Below the pieces are notes generated by a model, which searched no databases, was not told where the DNA came from, and saw only the letters and a list, made by a program, of their open reading frames with translations. From Massospora cicadina (Eukaryota; Entomophthoromycota; Entomophthoromycetes; Entomophthorales; Entomophthoraceae): DNA of 64,000 nt. This document shows positions 1 through 9,270 of this stretch, piece by piece; within the stretch, counting starts at the first letter, position 1; each line of letters begins with the position of its first letter. The position numbers and the translations under genes were made by a program. The stretch is taken from positions 1-64,000 of the forward strand of contig JAKSZP010000170.1 in the NCBI GenBank assembly GCA_022478985.1, in the 5' to 3' direction.

Positions 1-1480
1 GTATTGACAAGCTTATCATTCTGGAAAAGCGCCAGACTATGCCTCGAGGAGAAAGTGCAGGCAATAAATGTATCATCTTCTCAAAGCTATGGTATGTTGC
101 TCACATGCTGCCGATGAGCCCAAACCTAGAGAAAAAAATCAGGTCAATGCTCCAAACTTTCCTGTGGTTCAAGGCGAAGGTGGCACCAATTCCACTGGAA
201 GCCCTGTCAAAACCAAAGAATGAAGGAGGCATGGGTTTACTGGACTTCGAATCTCACGCCTGGTGCATATGGGGGAAGTCATTTCTGAATCTAACACAGA
301 CACACATGCGCTGCCCAACTCTAGCATGGGGCGTGAACTGGGCAAGGGCTCAAGGCCTCCAAGAGCCAGTCTCCCCCCGATGGTTACATGAATGGATGGT
401 GAACCACCCAAAGATAACCTCACGAAAAGGAGCCCCACACTACTGGCGATTCTGCAATCAGGCCGTGCGCCAGGGTGGGTGGTCATTCAAAAAATCAGAC
501 TGAGAGGCCAACCAAATTCAAAGGGATGCCAAAGCACATAATTCCGCAATGATTACTGCAACAAGCTGGGAGGAACGTAATTGAATCACTGATGAATATG
601 CAACCAAGTTGATCAGAATTAGGTACAAATTGATGCTGATAGAATATGGGGATCCGCTCCTAAAACTGGGGTGCAATCTGCCCACCCACCCACAAATCCT
701 TAATGACTGGACTACCAAAGGCCATGACACCAACTACCCGACGAAGGAGTTGATTTTGGGACTGAGCTCCCACTTGGTTACAGCCAAACAGCGGTCGGTA
801 ACATGGCAGATCCTTAATTGGGCATTCAAATTGGGCAAGCACAGTGGGCTGGACTACCAGCACAAAGAATTCCCCATATGCGCCGAACCAGAAGCAGACA
901 TAGCACATCGATATTATAAATGCGCCATGTTCAAAAATACTGGTCCCTGATGCAATATATCCTATCAGGTGATTGTTCACCTCTGGGTATACATCCATCG
1001 CAGGACCTGTTCTTTATGAAAACCCTGAGAACAGCTCCAATCCAACTATGAGCCTTCATTTACCATTATTGTGTATGGGTAATTCACTGTGCGCTCGTCG
1101 CCAAGGTTATGAGCAATGAGCGCCCCCATCACAGAGGTTTAGTATTGAAGATCATTCAGATTATCTCCAATCAGCTCCTCTGGAACTCAAAATTCCTGCG
1201 CATAATCCCCAGGTGTTATAAGGCCACACGTTTGGCTTTCCCTGCCGGATCGCTCATTGCACATGATGAAGCTACTAATCATCTGAGAATAGTATGTCCT
1301 GTAAGTCCACCGCTGTTAGAACTGTGGCTAGCAATGGCAATCACCAATCATCAATGGTCAGAGGTGCTAGAACTCTAGCAGCCCAAATCCCCAGTTTTTT
1401 TTACCCTCAGCTGAATCTCCTGTATTCCTCCCTCCCCTCTTACTTTCCCTTAAATTTATTTAATAGAGTATGGAGTTTTT
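1..1480 (+). mobile_element. LINE K, 3' part (left end outside window)
   Basis: This is the downstream portion of a non-LTR retrotransposon whose 5' part lies before base 1. It is recognised by a conserved LINE ORF2 C-terminal block (GMGLLDFESH) that also occurs in LINE1 and LINE2 in this window, followed by a remnant of the C-terminal zinc finger. The 3' untranslated region is pyrimidine-rich and ends in a T-run/A-run near 1470-1490. It lacks the shared tail found on LINE1 and LINE2, so it belongs to a different family of the same clade. Several frameshifts and stops make it inactive. Confidence 0.75.
39..1378 (+). pseudogene. LINE K ORF2 C-terminus (reverse transcriptase thumb and zinc-finger region)
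   Basis: Three broken reading frames (39-503, 609-950 and 1109-1378) follow the order seen in intact LINE2 ORF2. The first holds the post-RT region with GMGLLDFESH. The second ends in a degraded C-terminal finger, CAEPEADIAHRYYKC, in which the second cysteine of the usual CxxC pair is absent. The third aligns in position with the helical C-terminal tail. In an intact LINE this protein would nick target DNA and prime reverse transcription on it. The RT active site itself is outside the window. Confidence 0.7.
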
Positions 1481-1503
1481 TTTAAAAAAAAGAGGGGGTG
1501 GAA

Positions 1504-1556
1504 GGCGAGTCAGTAGGGCATAGGGCTACCAACCTGAAGGTTGCAGATTTGATTCC
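1504..1556 (+). promoter_or_regulatory. RNA polymerase III internal promoter (A and B boxes) of the SINE
   Basis: The A-box-like GGCGAGTCAGTAGG lies at 1504-1517 and the B-box-like GATTTGATTCC at 1546-1556, spaced as in tRNA genes. Both carry mismatches, so present activity is doubtful. Confidence 0.5.
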
Positions 1557-1744
1557 CACCCTTTGCACATCAATCAGGGTGCCAGCCAAAGGAAGCTATT
1601 GGTGGTTAGTAGGTATAATAACACGAAAACCTTACCCATGACATAACCAGAAAAATCTGAATCCCAATCTGGAGGTGAAAAAAACTTTCTACGACAGAGT
1701 TGACCCTGCTCAGGTTTCATGTCAATACTTTCTTTCTCTATTTT

Positions 1745-1783
1745 GTAATGTCTGTCCCCTGGTCAGCTTGCCTCAAATATATA
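1745..1783 (+). repeat. Shared LINE/SINE 3' tail, SINE copy
   Basis: This stretch contains GTCTGTCCCCTGG followed by GCCTCAAATATATAAA. Near-identical stretches close LINE1 (25194-25238), LINE2 (40830-40873), X1 (28027-28066, minus), X2 (49664-49703, minus) and X3 (55234-55275). Confidence 0.75.
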
Positions 1784-1786
1784 AAA

Positions 1787-2235
1787 TTTGGTGTATAGTT
1801 AGACTATCAGCTTCTATTGTGTTGTTCTATCTCAAGTATACTATTGCAGAAGGCAATAATTGGAAGACTCTCAGTGAGAAGAGTAAAGAACTGAGCAGGG
1901 ATCTAGAGACAAAGGAACCACAATCAGGCCTAGCTGCTGACTGTGTGTTGGGCTAAGAGAGACTATCACCGGGGTATCTTAACAAAGATTGGGTGGACAA
2001 GAATATAGGGAACAAATACCTACAAGTATGACTTACAGAGTATTTAATTGTAAGTACTGGCCAAAGCGTTGGGCCTAATAATAGTTCAATCTCAACTACA
2101 GATAATAGTCTCCATACTATTATCGATTAATACATTCTATACAATGTGATGAAGTGCATGAGAAAATTGAAACTGTGCAGTAAAAAGGTTATTGGGTTGA
2201 TGGCCGATAATCAACTACTTAAGTAAATTTTTACA
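1787..2235 (+). repeat. A-type LTR, 3' portion only, plus orientation
   Basis: This stretch matches the reverse complement of the LTRs at 14314-15462 and 50400-51554, including a block around TTGCAGAAGGCAATAATT and the terminal AATTTTTACA. About the first 700 bp of the LTR are missing. It points opposite to the neighbouring A element, so it is not simply that element's missing 3' LTR. It abuts the SINE tail on its left. Confidence 0.75.
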
Positions 2236-3170
2236 GTTGTTAATGAAGCATCAGTTTGTATAATAAACTCTCAATCGAAATCTGGATATTTCAGAATCAG
2301 AGAATCTATTAGATACTGGCATAGCTCATTGAAGGATTCCTGGGCTTCTTCATTCCTTATGAATCCTTTTTTTGGATCCTTTAACAGGTGGAATAAGGGC
2401 TTGGCTATTGAGAGAAGTCCCAAATAAATCTTCTGAGGTATCTGACCATCCCAAGGAACACTTGGATATCTTGGACACTCTTTGGCATAGCCATCCGTTC
2501 TATAGCTTCTATTTCTGGGCTTGCGGCTACAATCCACTGGATTTGATCATGAATCCCAGATATTCCAACTCTTTTTTGAAGAAGTGACACTTCCTCAGCT
2601 TAATATTCAGGTTAGCTTTGGACAGTCGCATGAATACTTCTTCCAAGTGGTGTAGGTGATCAGTAACCGTCCTACTGAACACATTGATATCATCCAGGTA
2701 TACTAGGATGCATGACAGCTTCAAGTCGCTCAGTATAGCGTCCATGACCCTCTGGAACGTTGCAGGTGCATTACATAGACCTTGGGGCATCCTCATTGGT
2801 TGGTAAAGCCCCTGCGCGGTAATAATTGCACATTTTTCCTGGTCTTCTTTTTGCAAGTCAATTTGTCAATATCCTGAGATCAGATCCATTGCAGAGAAAT
2901 ACTTCGCTTCTCCCAATTGGTATAGCACATTGTTGATCCTTAGTAGGGGATACAAATCTTTCTTCATAATTCTAAACAGCTTTTGGTATTCAATCGCCAC
3001 CAGGTTAGAGCCATCCTTTTTCTTCATAATAAGAATGGACTTGCCCAGGGACTCGATGATAGAACTAGAAGCCCATGCTTCACTAGTTTGCTGATTTCAT
3101 CTCCACTACCACTTCAGCTGCTTTTGATCGTCAGATTGGCCTCATCCTAATTGGAAAATTTCCCCAGATA
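2236..3170 (-). mobile_element. Gypsy element A, distal fragment (pol)
   Basis: This is the minus-strand continuation of element A, separated from its gag/protease part (11621-15462) by the insertion of B. It runs from just upstream of the RT domain to the start of RNase H and then stops about 35 bp short of an oppositely oriented A-type LTR. RNase H, integrase and the 3' LTR are missing. Confidence 0.8.
2271..3140 (-). pseudogene. Element A reverse transcriptase domain
   Basis: Minus-strand frames cover most of a Ty3/Gypsy RT: the pre-RT DEISKLVKHG block near the right end, the GLYQPMRMPQGLCNAPATFQ block, the catalytic YLDD intact in LVYLDDINVFS, and the thumb motif ELEYLGFMI. The frame then enters the RT/RNase H connection and is cut near LKYPDFD. 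Frameshifts near 2850 and 2530 and several stops inactivate it. It copied the element RNA into DNA in cytoplasmic particles. No chromodomain or integrase survives, so its subgroup rests on its similarity to E and J in the primer site. Confidence 0.85.
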
Positions 3171-3440
3171 TATGATGGTCAAGGCGCTGCCTGACCGCCA
3201 CATAGACCTGACCCCCCTAAGGTGGGGATTGGGGCTCTTAGTAATGTAGATAATAATAATAAAAGCATAGGGTTTGAGGGCAATGACCCTCGTAAATGGC
3301 ATTCTGACAATCAGATGCTGACAAATCAACTAAACCTCAGAGCAGAGGTGGCAAGGGTCGATGTAAATGGTGACTAGGCCAATAAAAGGCTGCCAACCTG
3401 AAGTCCAATAAACCAAATAATGACAATGACAATGGCAAAG

Positions 3441-3584
3441 GGAAGCCCAGCAAATCAGGGGCTGCCAAGCCAAATTATGCCAAAAGTGGAAGTGTCAAGA
3501 ACCATGGCATTGGGCAGCTCAGTGAATCATGAGCTGCCAATCCAAATTATACCAAAATGGAAATGTTTTGATAAGGTTGACATG
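3441..3584 (+). repeat. 72-bp minisatellite in B 5' LTR (two units)
   Basis: The units start at 3441 (GGAAGCCCAGCAAATCAGG) and 3513 (GGCAGCTCAGTGAATCATG). Each carries an inverted repeat with GCTGCC. The 3' LTR holds three units. Confidence 0.75.
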
Positions 3585-3784
3585 AGAATGCTGAGCTCTG
3601 ATTTGTCTTTGATGAATAAATTATATGCAGAAAAGTTTCTGTAATGCCTAGGGTACCCAACAAACAGTCTATAATGGGCCTAGATGGGAATATTGGAGGC
3701 TGAGATTCTCAAAATAGGCCCACAGATAGCCCACCATCCGTGGACTCCATGGGAACAAATTCCCCCATATCCCCCACTTCCTAA

Positions 3785-3826
3785 TATAAATACAACCAGG
3801 CGAAGGTGGTTAGGACAACTTCGTCT
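3785..3826 (+). promoter_or_regulatory. B LTR core promoter: TATA box and predicted RNA 5' end
   Basis: TATAAATA starts at 3785. The stretch ACTTCGTCT at 3818-3826, 33 bp downstream, is complementary (8 of 9) to AGACAAAGT in the primer-binding region after the LTR. The same pair sits at 11242 and 11275 in the 3' LTR. This spacing is what a TATA-directed start would give, and the complementarity points to self-priming. It is inferred, not measured. Confidence 0.6.
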
Positions 3827-4017
3827 TCTAATATATATAATAAAAACCTAAAAAATTGGAAATAAAATTTTAAATTTTAAAATCTTTTATTCAGATTTTG
3901 GAGGAAACCCCTGGATTTTGGGTGAAATTGGACCATTCCTCAGACTTAGACAGAGCAGTCGCCTCTCTATATGCTCTCTCTGGTGGACAGACTGTTCTCC
4001 TCAGTGTGAGCATCATC

Positions 4018-4022
4018 CTCAC
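4018..4022. other. Target-site duplication CTCAC flanking D
   Basis: CTCAC occurs at 4018-4022 and again at 6125-6129, immediately outside D. B's LTR sequence continues without a gap after the second copy, which fixes D's ends. Confidence 0.9.
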
Positions 4023-4645
4023 TGTAATGAACGAGTTTGCACCAATATCCCACAAGGGAATTGGGAAGTAAGAGCATTTAACTGAATTTACCAGGGACCA
4101 GCCCGCCTGAGCCAATCACTGAACCCATCTGCCAAGTTTTGCCATTGCCACGTATCCTCAGATCCCTATCCACACGCTGTAGGAGGATACTGAGTAACAC
4201 GCCAACGCCACACCATGCTCACTATTGGAGCCCATGGCTTTGATCTGGTATTCTATTCTTAAAATGAAAATATTCTTTTCTTGTGCAACCAAATCTTTAT
4301 TAGATTTTTAGGCTTATCATAGAAGACTCAACTGGCTATTCAAGCCAGCCTATCCTCAAGTATATAGTGCTTTTGCGAATATAAAATAGTTTTTCCCTCT
4401 ATGCCTAGCTCTCCTGAACCATCCAGCACATCTCAGGTGAAGATTCCATTCCCCATGGAATCATCATCAGAAATGCTCATAAGTCCGATGTCATATTGAC
4501 TCAGATTCATTTTGGTTTTGGTCCATTGAATTTCACTTGCTCTGATTCCCCTTTATTCAGGTTTCTTCTTATTAATTTCCTATTTGGATCTAGTACTAAC
4601 TGATCCAAAGAAATGTACAGATTATGTACCACCTGATCTGTTACA
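4023..4645 (-). repeat. D 3' LTR
   Basis: 623 bp, TGTAATGA...GTTACA. It aligns along its full length with 5535-6124, apart from a short insertion near its right side (about 4605-4630). Confidence 0.85.
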
Positions 4646-4689
4646 TCACCCCCTGTGAAGATCGTAATCCCTGGGCCATCCCCAGGCAC

Positions 4690-5520
4690 TGCGCGCCAAT
4701 TTCTCCCATTTGCCACGTCATCTCCTCCTTTGGATCACCTTTCCACTTCACTCATGCATGCGGCTGGCCCTTCACCCATCTCCCAAGCTCTGGATCTGGT
4801 GCTCTGCAATGATCCGCTTGTCACTTCTGGTGGGCCATCGCCTGTTCCAAATGACCCCATAACTTCTCCCCAGCATCCATCTGGGCACACATCATCTCAT
4901 CCTGCCCACGGTGAACTCCATCCACAGCTCCTCTGGACGCTCTTTATGGATTCACTTGTTGCTTCTGGTGGGCCACCACCCGCTCCAAACTTCCCCATTG
5001 CTCACCCCCAGTATCCGCCAGGGCACACGCCATCTCGTCTGCCCCTCAGCACACTCTTTCCATGGCCCTTCTGGACATTCCTCGTGGATTCGCCCGTTGC
5101 TTCTGCTAGGCCACCTCCCATTCCGCACTTCCTCATAGATTTCTTTTGATATACGCCATGGCTAATGCCATTTCATTTGCCCCCTTGTACAACTTATCCA
5201 AAGCTCCTTCAGACGCCTTTTGGGTATCCGCCTGCTGCTCCTGATGGGCCACCACCCACGCCGTACTCCTACATTAATATTCCTCAATATCCGCCATGGC
5301 CTGCGCCATTTTATCCACCCCACTGGTACACTTCCTCCCCAGTTCCTCCCAACACTTGAGCCAACCACACCTGACAATTCACTCATGATGCTTCTTTTGG
5401 ATCACTGTAGACCCATTCCTTCCTTTTCAGAACCTCCACCTCCTTCAACTCACAGCCAGTCCATTCCTCCCCTTCTGAAACATCCACCTCCTTTGACTCA
5501 CAGCCAGGCCAAGAACAAGT
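4690..5520 (-). pseudogene. D internal coding relic: repetitive, coiled-coil-like protein
   Basis: Read on the minus strand from the 5' LTR side, one frame gives an alanine-, glutamate-, glutamine- and lysine-rich protein built of about 46-residue repeats (for example GALDKLYKGANEMALA, then ADEMACALAD, then QDEMMCAQMDAGEKL). Scattered stops break it. An opening charged stretch rich in KEVEV/KEVDV lies near 5400-5500. No known Gag, protease or zinc-knuckle signature is visible. A structural, Gag-like role is a guess from composition and position. The plus strand of the same repeats gives a proline-rich open frame (4655-5149), which I regard as the shadow. Confidence 0.4.
4817..5365 (-). repeat. 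Four degenerate 138-bp tandem repeats inside D
   Basis: Copies of a GTTGCTTCTGGTGGGCCA-like core occur at about 4817, 4955, 5094 and 5231, giving spacings of 138, 139 and 137 bp. The unit is 46 codons, so copy-number change keeps the frame. Confidence 0.75.
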
Positions 5521-5522
5521 TG

Positions 5523-5534
5523 AGTTGAGTCTAA
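5523..5534 (-). other. D primer-binding site (self-priming type)
   Basis: Adjacent to the inner end of the 5' LTR the minus strand reads TTAGACTCAACT. Its last ten bases are the exact complement of the predicted RNA 5' end AGTTGAGTCT (5845 down to 5836). Confidence 0.65.
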
Positions 5535-6124
5535 TGTAACGAACAAGTTTGCACCAATATCCCACAAGGGAATTGGGAAGTAAGAGCCACATAACTGAAT
5601 CTACTAGGGACCAGCCCGCCTGAGCCAATCCCTGAAACCATCCGCCGAATTTCGCCATTGCCACGTGCCCTTGGATCCCTGTCCACACGCTGTAGAAGGA
5701 TACTGAGTAACACGCCAACGCCACACCACGCCCACTATTGGAGCCAATGACTTCGATCTGATATTCTATTATTAAAATAAAATATTCTTTTCTTGTGCAA
5801 CCAAATCTTTATTGGATTTTTAGGGTTATCATAGAAGACTCAACTGGATATTCAAGTCAGCCTACCCTCAGATATATAGTGCTTTTGCGAATATAAAATA
5901 GGCTTTCCCTCTATGCCAAGCTCTCCTGAACCATCCAGCACATCTTGGTCAAACATTCCATTCCCCATGGAATCATCATCTGAAATGCTTGTAAGTCTGA
6001 CGTCATATTGGCTCAGATGTATTTCAGTTTCAGTCTGTCAAATTTCCCTTGCTCCGATTCCACTTTATTCAGGTTTATTCTTATTAATTTCCTATTTGGA
6101 TCTAGTACCACCTGATTAGTTACA
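5535..6124 (-). repeat. D 5' LTR
   Basis: 590 bp. In transcriptional orientation it begins TGTAACTAATCAGG and ends CGTTACA. The outer flank is the TSD CTCAC at 6125-6129. Confidence 0.85.
5836..5878 (-). promoter_or_regulatory. D LTR TATA box and predicted RNA 5' end
   Basis: On the minus strand TATATAT begins at 5878, and AGTTGAGTCTTCTATG begins 33 bp downstream at 5845. Both are conserved in the other LTR. The ten bases from 5845 pair with the primer site at 5523-5534. Confidence 0.6.
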
Positions 6125-6129
6125 CTCAC

Positions 6130-6272
6130 CATATTCCAAGGATACCTAAATAGCTTATCAAGCCAACGAACAAGAAACCTTACCATAGCAGCACTCTCAT
6201 GTTTGTGGGCCCTCACATGGGCCCTCTTGCCCAACTGTTTTGTGGCAATGTGGAAGGACCCCGTTCATTACA
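6130..6272 (+). repeat. B 5' LTR, right segment
   Basis: This is the continuation of B's LTR after D, matching 11478-11620 (for example GGGCCCTCTTGCCCAACTG) and ending ATTACA. Confidence 0.85.
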
Positions 6273-6285
6273 TTAGACAAAGTTC
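6273..6285 (+). other. B primer-binding region (self-priming type)
   Basis: TTAGACAAAGTTC follows the LTR directly. After a two-base offset, AGACAAAGT can pair with the predicted RNA start ACTTCGTCT (3818-3826) at 8 of 9 positions. Confidence 0.55.
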
Positions 6286-6429
6286 TTTTAATCTCATCTC
6301 CCTTTTATGTGATGGGATGAGGAAACTATATGAGAGATCCCTACCCGCTTGGTATGAGCACACAACCACTCTCCTGATGATTATCTTTTCCATCCTGTTC
6401 CTGCTGAGGGAAGCCGCTCACCTCCTCCT

Positions 6430-7190
6430 TTCCTGAGGGAATTCTGTTGCTTATGTCCAACACGTTGATGCCACGTCTGAGTTTAGACAAGCACTGACCC
6501 CGGAGGAGTTGAGTTTAATGCACATAGCCTTCTCTCACATTAGATTGCAGGCCCGCCTCACAGCGGCCACTGGGGGTACAACAGCGGCATCCCTCCAGAT
6601 CGCTCAAGTGATAGCAGACCTGCCACAGAACCTGTCCATCTGGCTCACCAACCTCTTGGAAACACAGCGACCCTTCCAGCCTCTCTGGAGGACTGCCTCC
6701 ACTTGGTTGAAAGAGCCGCCACCCCAAACAACTCTCAGGATGCCACCTGGTCAGCGCTCTTGGCCCTCAGCCAAGGGAGAATGGCTGTTAAGGTGTACGC
6801 GCAGCTGTTCCAGCCCCTAGCCAAAGCCAAAAAGTGTCTCCTTCCCAGCTCGCACAGATGTTTAAACAGAACCTTTGCCCGGACATCCTCACAGCTAAGG
6901 CCACTACCTGCCTGAGGGCAACCGTGGAGGAAAAGGTCACTGTTGCCTCTCAGGTAGAGAACCAGCTAGCCTTGGCCCAAGCCAGGACCCCTGTGCCTGG
7001 GAACCACAGTAGATTCTGCGGACAACACGCAGAGTCAGAGCCCATCTCAAACCGTGTGGGGCAACAAGAGAAGGGGGCTCTGGGTGAAACTGCCCCACGC
7101 TCTGCAGCTCCTGCACCCACAACTCCCAGCGGCTTGGACAGCCCCACCTACAACCTTTGCCTGACCCTTTGCTCACATTTCTTCGCTCAA
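6430..7190 (+). pseudogene. B gag
   Basis: Overlapping short frames between the primer site and the protease encode an alanine-, glutamine- and leucine-rich protein in the gag position. Blocks such as LSQGRMAVKVYAQLFQPLAK and LTAKATTCLRATVEEKV resemble the capsid region of Tf-type chromoviruses only loosely. I see no CCHC knuckle. At least two frameshifts (near 6720 and 6830) split it. The product would form the virus-like particle. The call rests mainly on position. Confidence 0.6.
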
Positions 7191-7230
7191 TAAAGGAAAC
7201 AGTTCCTCCTACCTGTTTATTCCGTTTACT

Positions 7231-7620
7231 TTGAAGCGAAAGAAGAAAGGGAAATGGGTCAAGTTAGAAAAACTGTGGGCGCTAGTGGACACCGGAGCTG
7301 AAGAAAACTACCTGGACTGGGATTTAGCCAAGAAATTGAAAGTACAAATGCAAGAAAAGGGTACCCTGACTCTTTCAGACACCTCCAAGTCGGAATGCTG
7401 GGGGATTGAGCACAGGATCAGCTTCAACAGGGACGCCACCACTTCTGGGAAGACTTTTGCGCTATCCAGAACCTGCCCCGCCCTATCGTTCTGGGAATGA
7501 GATGGTGGCACAAGTACTCCCCACATTTTGATCTGGAGGAGGGCCAGGTGATGCTTCACCTCAAGGATCAAGAGCCTATAACGTTAGAATTCTTTATCTC
7601 AGGAAGAAGCAGGCCTGGCG
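7231..7620 (+). pseudogene. B aspartic protease
   Basis: The retropepsin active site is intact in LWALVDTGAEENYLDWDLA (7282-7340). The closing IVLGM-type motif follows near 7485 after a frameshift, leading into RWWHKYSPHFDLEEGQ. In an active element this domain cleaves the Gag-Pol precursor. Confidence 0.8.
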
Positions 7621-7649
7621 TGAACTCTGTGCACCTAGGGACGGAGAGG

Positions 7650-9270
7650 GAAAAATACCAGAGGAATTCAGAGACTACAAACACCTGTTCCAGAGGAGCG
7701 TTGCCGCCACCTGCGCTCCACAGGGCCCCTTTGCATTCTTGTTCAAGTTCAAAGGGGACGCTGAGCTCCAAAAAGGAAGCCCAGTGTACCCCCTGAACCC
7801 CAGAGTGAGGGAAGCCCTAAACCAGTACGTGAAGGATATGTTGGAGTGAGGGATGATTGTGCCTTCAAAATCTCCAGTGGTGTCTCCCATCCTCCTGGTC
7901 CCCAAGGCCAACAGCAAGCTCCGCCCATGTGTCAACTACCGCCATTTGAACGCCATAACTGAAACAGACCCCTATCCCATTCCACTAATGGCGAGCATCT
8001 CCCAGATTATTGCTGGAAGTCAGGTGTTCTAAAAATTTGACCTGGTCGATGCCTTCAACCAAGTGCCAATTGTACCTGAGCATCAACAGTACATGGCTTT
8101 CAAGTGACACCTAGGGGTATATGAGTACAAGGTCATGCTGTTCGGACTTAAGAACGCCCTCAGTTGTTTTCCAAAGGACCATTGACCATGCCCTGAACGA
8201 TTTGATTGGGAAATGCTGTGTCACTTACATGGACGCCATCCTGGTGTTCTCCAAGTCTTGTGAGACACACACAGAGGACGTCAAGAAGGTCCTCAGGGCA
8301 CTGTACAAGGCTAACCTGCGACTTAAGCCCTCCAAATGCGAGTTCTACAAGGGCTCAGTATCTTTCCTAGGCAACATTGTATTCAAGAAGGGAACAGCCA
8401 TCTGCCCAGACAAGCTGACAGCGGTGAAGGAGTGGGCAGCGCCAACAGATAAGACAGATGTGTGCAGTTTCTTAGGGATGGTAAATTTCCTGAGGAGATT
8501 CACCAAGGCCCTCTCAGAAACAGCCGCCCAGCTTACCCAGTTGACCGGGAAAGTCCCTTTTCAATGGGGAGAGGAGGAAGAGATGGCGTTACAGGCCATC
8601 AAGGAGGCCCTTATCACAGCGCCAGTCCTAGAGCACCTGGATGACAAATGTCCATTCATTGTGGAGACAGATGCGTCAAATTTTGCCATTGTGGCGATCC
8701 TCTTGCAGATGGGGGAGGATGGTTTGGAGCACCCGGTATGCTACTTCATCAGGAAGATGCTACCAGTGGAAACAAACTATCCCAACTATGACAAGGAACT
8801 CCTGGCGATTGTCGTAGCACTAGATGAGTGGCAGCATAATCTATTGTACGTGCGCCACCTGTTCATGATTCAGACTTATCACAGGGCCTTGGAGTTCCAT
8901 AAGAGCCTTCGTAGGATGAACCAGAGACAAGCCCACTGGCACCTGGAGCTGTCTCAATATGACTTCAAAATATAATACAAGCCTGGGGAGAGCAACTTAC
9001 TCTCAGACCTACTTAGCTGGGATCTGAAAATGACCTTTGCGAAGGAGGAGCTGGACAAGTTCAACATGGACACAATGCTCTCTCCCCAGGTGTTTGCATC
9101 TATACAGGAAAAACATGCCAACCTAACAGAGAGAATCCAGACAGCCCAACGATGCACCAAATTTGGGGACAAGGTCAGGAGAGAGATAGAGGGAGGGGAC
9201 CCCAGAAAAGGCTACAAGAATTACAGGAAGGAGGGGGGCCTCATCCTGCACCATGACCACCTATGAGTCC
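7650..9270 (+). pseudogene. B reverse transcriptase and RNase H
   Basis: RT motifs run in order: MIVPSKSPVVSPILLVPK, LRPCVNYRHLNAITETDPYP, KFDLVDAFNQVP, the MLFGLKN block, then YMDAILVFS where Y(V/L)DD is expected. The second catalytic aspartate is therefore alanine, which should abolish polymerase activity. After the thumb (LRLKPSKCEFYKGSVSFLG) comes RNase H with ETDASNFAIVAILLQ and NYDKELLAIV. The longest frame is 8121-8975. Stops at about 7847, 8031, 8104 and 8973, with a frameshift near 8155, break the rest. The linker to integrase occupies 8980-9270. Confidence 0.9.

Larger units (their letters stand above)
1497..1786 (+). mobile_element. tRNA-derived SINE with LINE-type 3' tail
   Basis: A short non-coding unit begins with a tRNA-like head of about 75 bp. 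It has a box-A-like stretch, an anticodon-arm-like CAAC/GTTG stem and a box-B match (GATTTGATTCC, 9 of 11 to the GGTTCGANTCC consensus). An unrelated body follows to about 1740. It then ends in a 40-bp tail that matches the 3' ends of LINE1, LINE2 and the X elements in this window. Head, body and LINE-type tail together are the classic layout of a SINE that borrows a LINE's reverse transcriptase. No clear TSD is visible and the exact 5' end is uncertain. Confidence 0.6.
3171..4022 (+). repeat. B 5' LTR, left segment
   Basis: This segment matches the 3' LTR from 10555 onward (GGTCAAGG near the start, TCAGTGTGAGCATCATCCTCAC at the right edge across two short blocks) until D interrupts it at 4023. 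It contains two 72-bp repeat units, a TATA box and the predicted RNA start. Confidence 0.85.
4023..6124 (-). mobile_element. Non-autonomous LTR retrotransposon D, nested in B's 5' LTR
   Basis: The element is 2.1 kb, with LTRs at 4023-4645 and 5535-6124 that begin TGTAA and end GTTACA, a perfect CTCAC TSD, and an 889-bp internal region lacking protease, RT and integrase. The orientation is minus: next to the left LTR the minus strand reads CAGGGGGTGA, a purine tract like those of B and E. Next to the right LTR it reads TTAGACTCAACT, complementary to the predicted RNA start. It must depend on enzymes from another element. Because it inserted into an LTR of B, it is younger than B. Confidence 0.85.

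Noticed and set aside
1497..1575. Possible tRNA gene
   Set aside because: The head has A and B boxes but the acceptor and T stems do not pair and the anticodon loop is the wrong size. It continues into a SINE body and LINE tail.
4655..5386. Proline-rich protein gene on the plus strand (repeats with GGPPPAPN)
   Set aside because: The frame lies wholly inside D, whose primer site, TATA box and purine tract show transcription on the minus strand. It is the antisense reading of the repeats.
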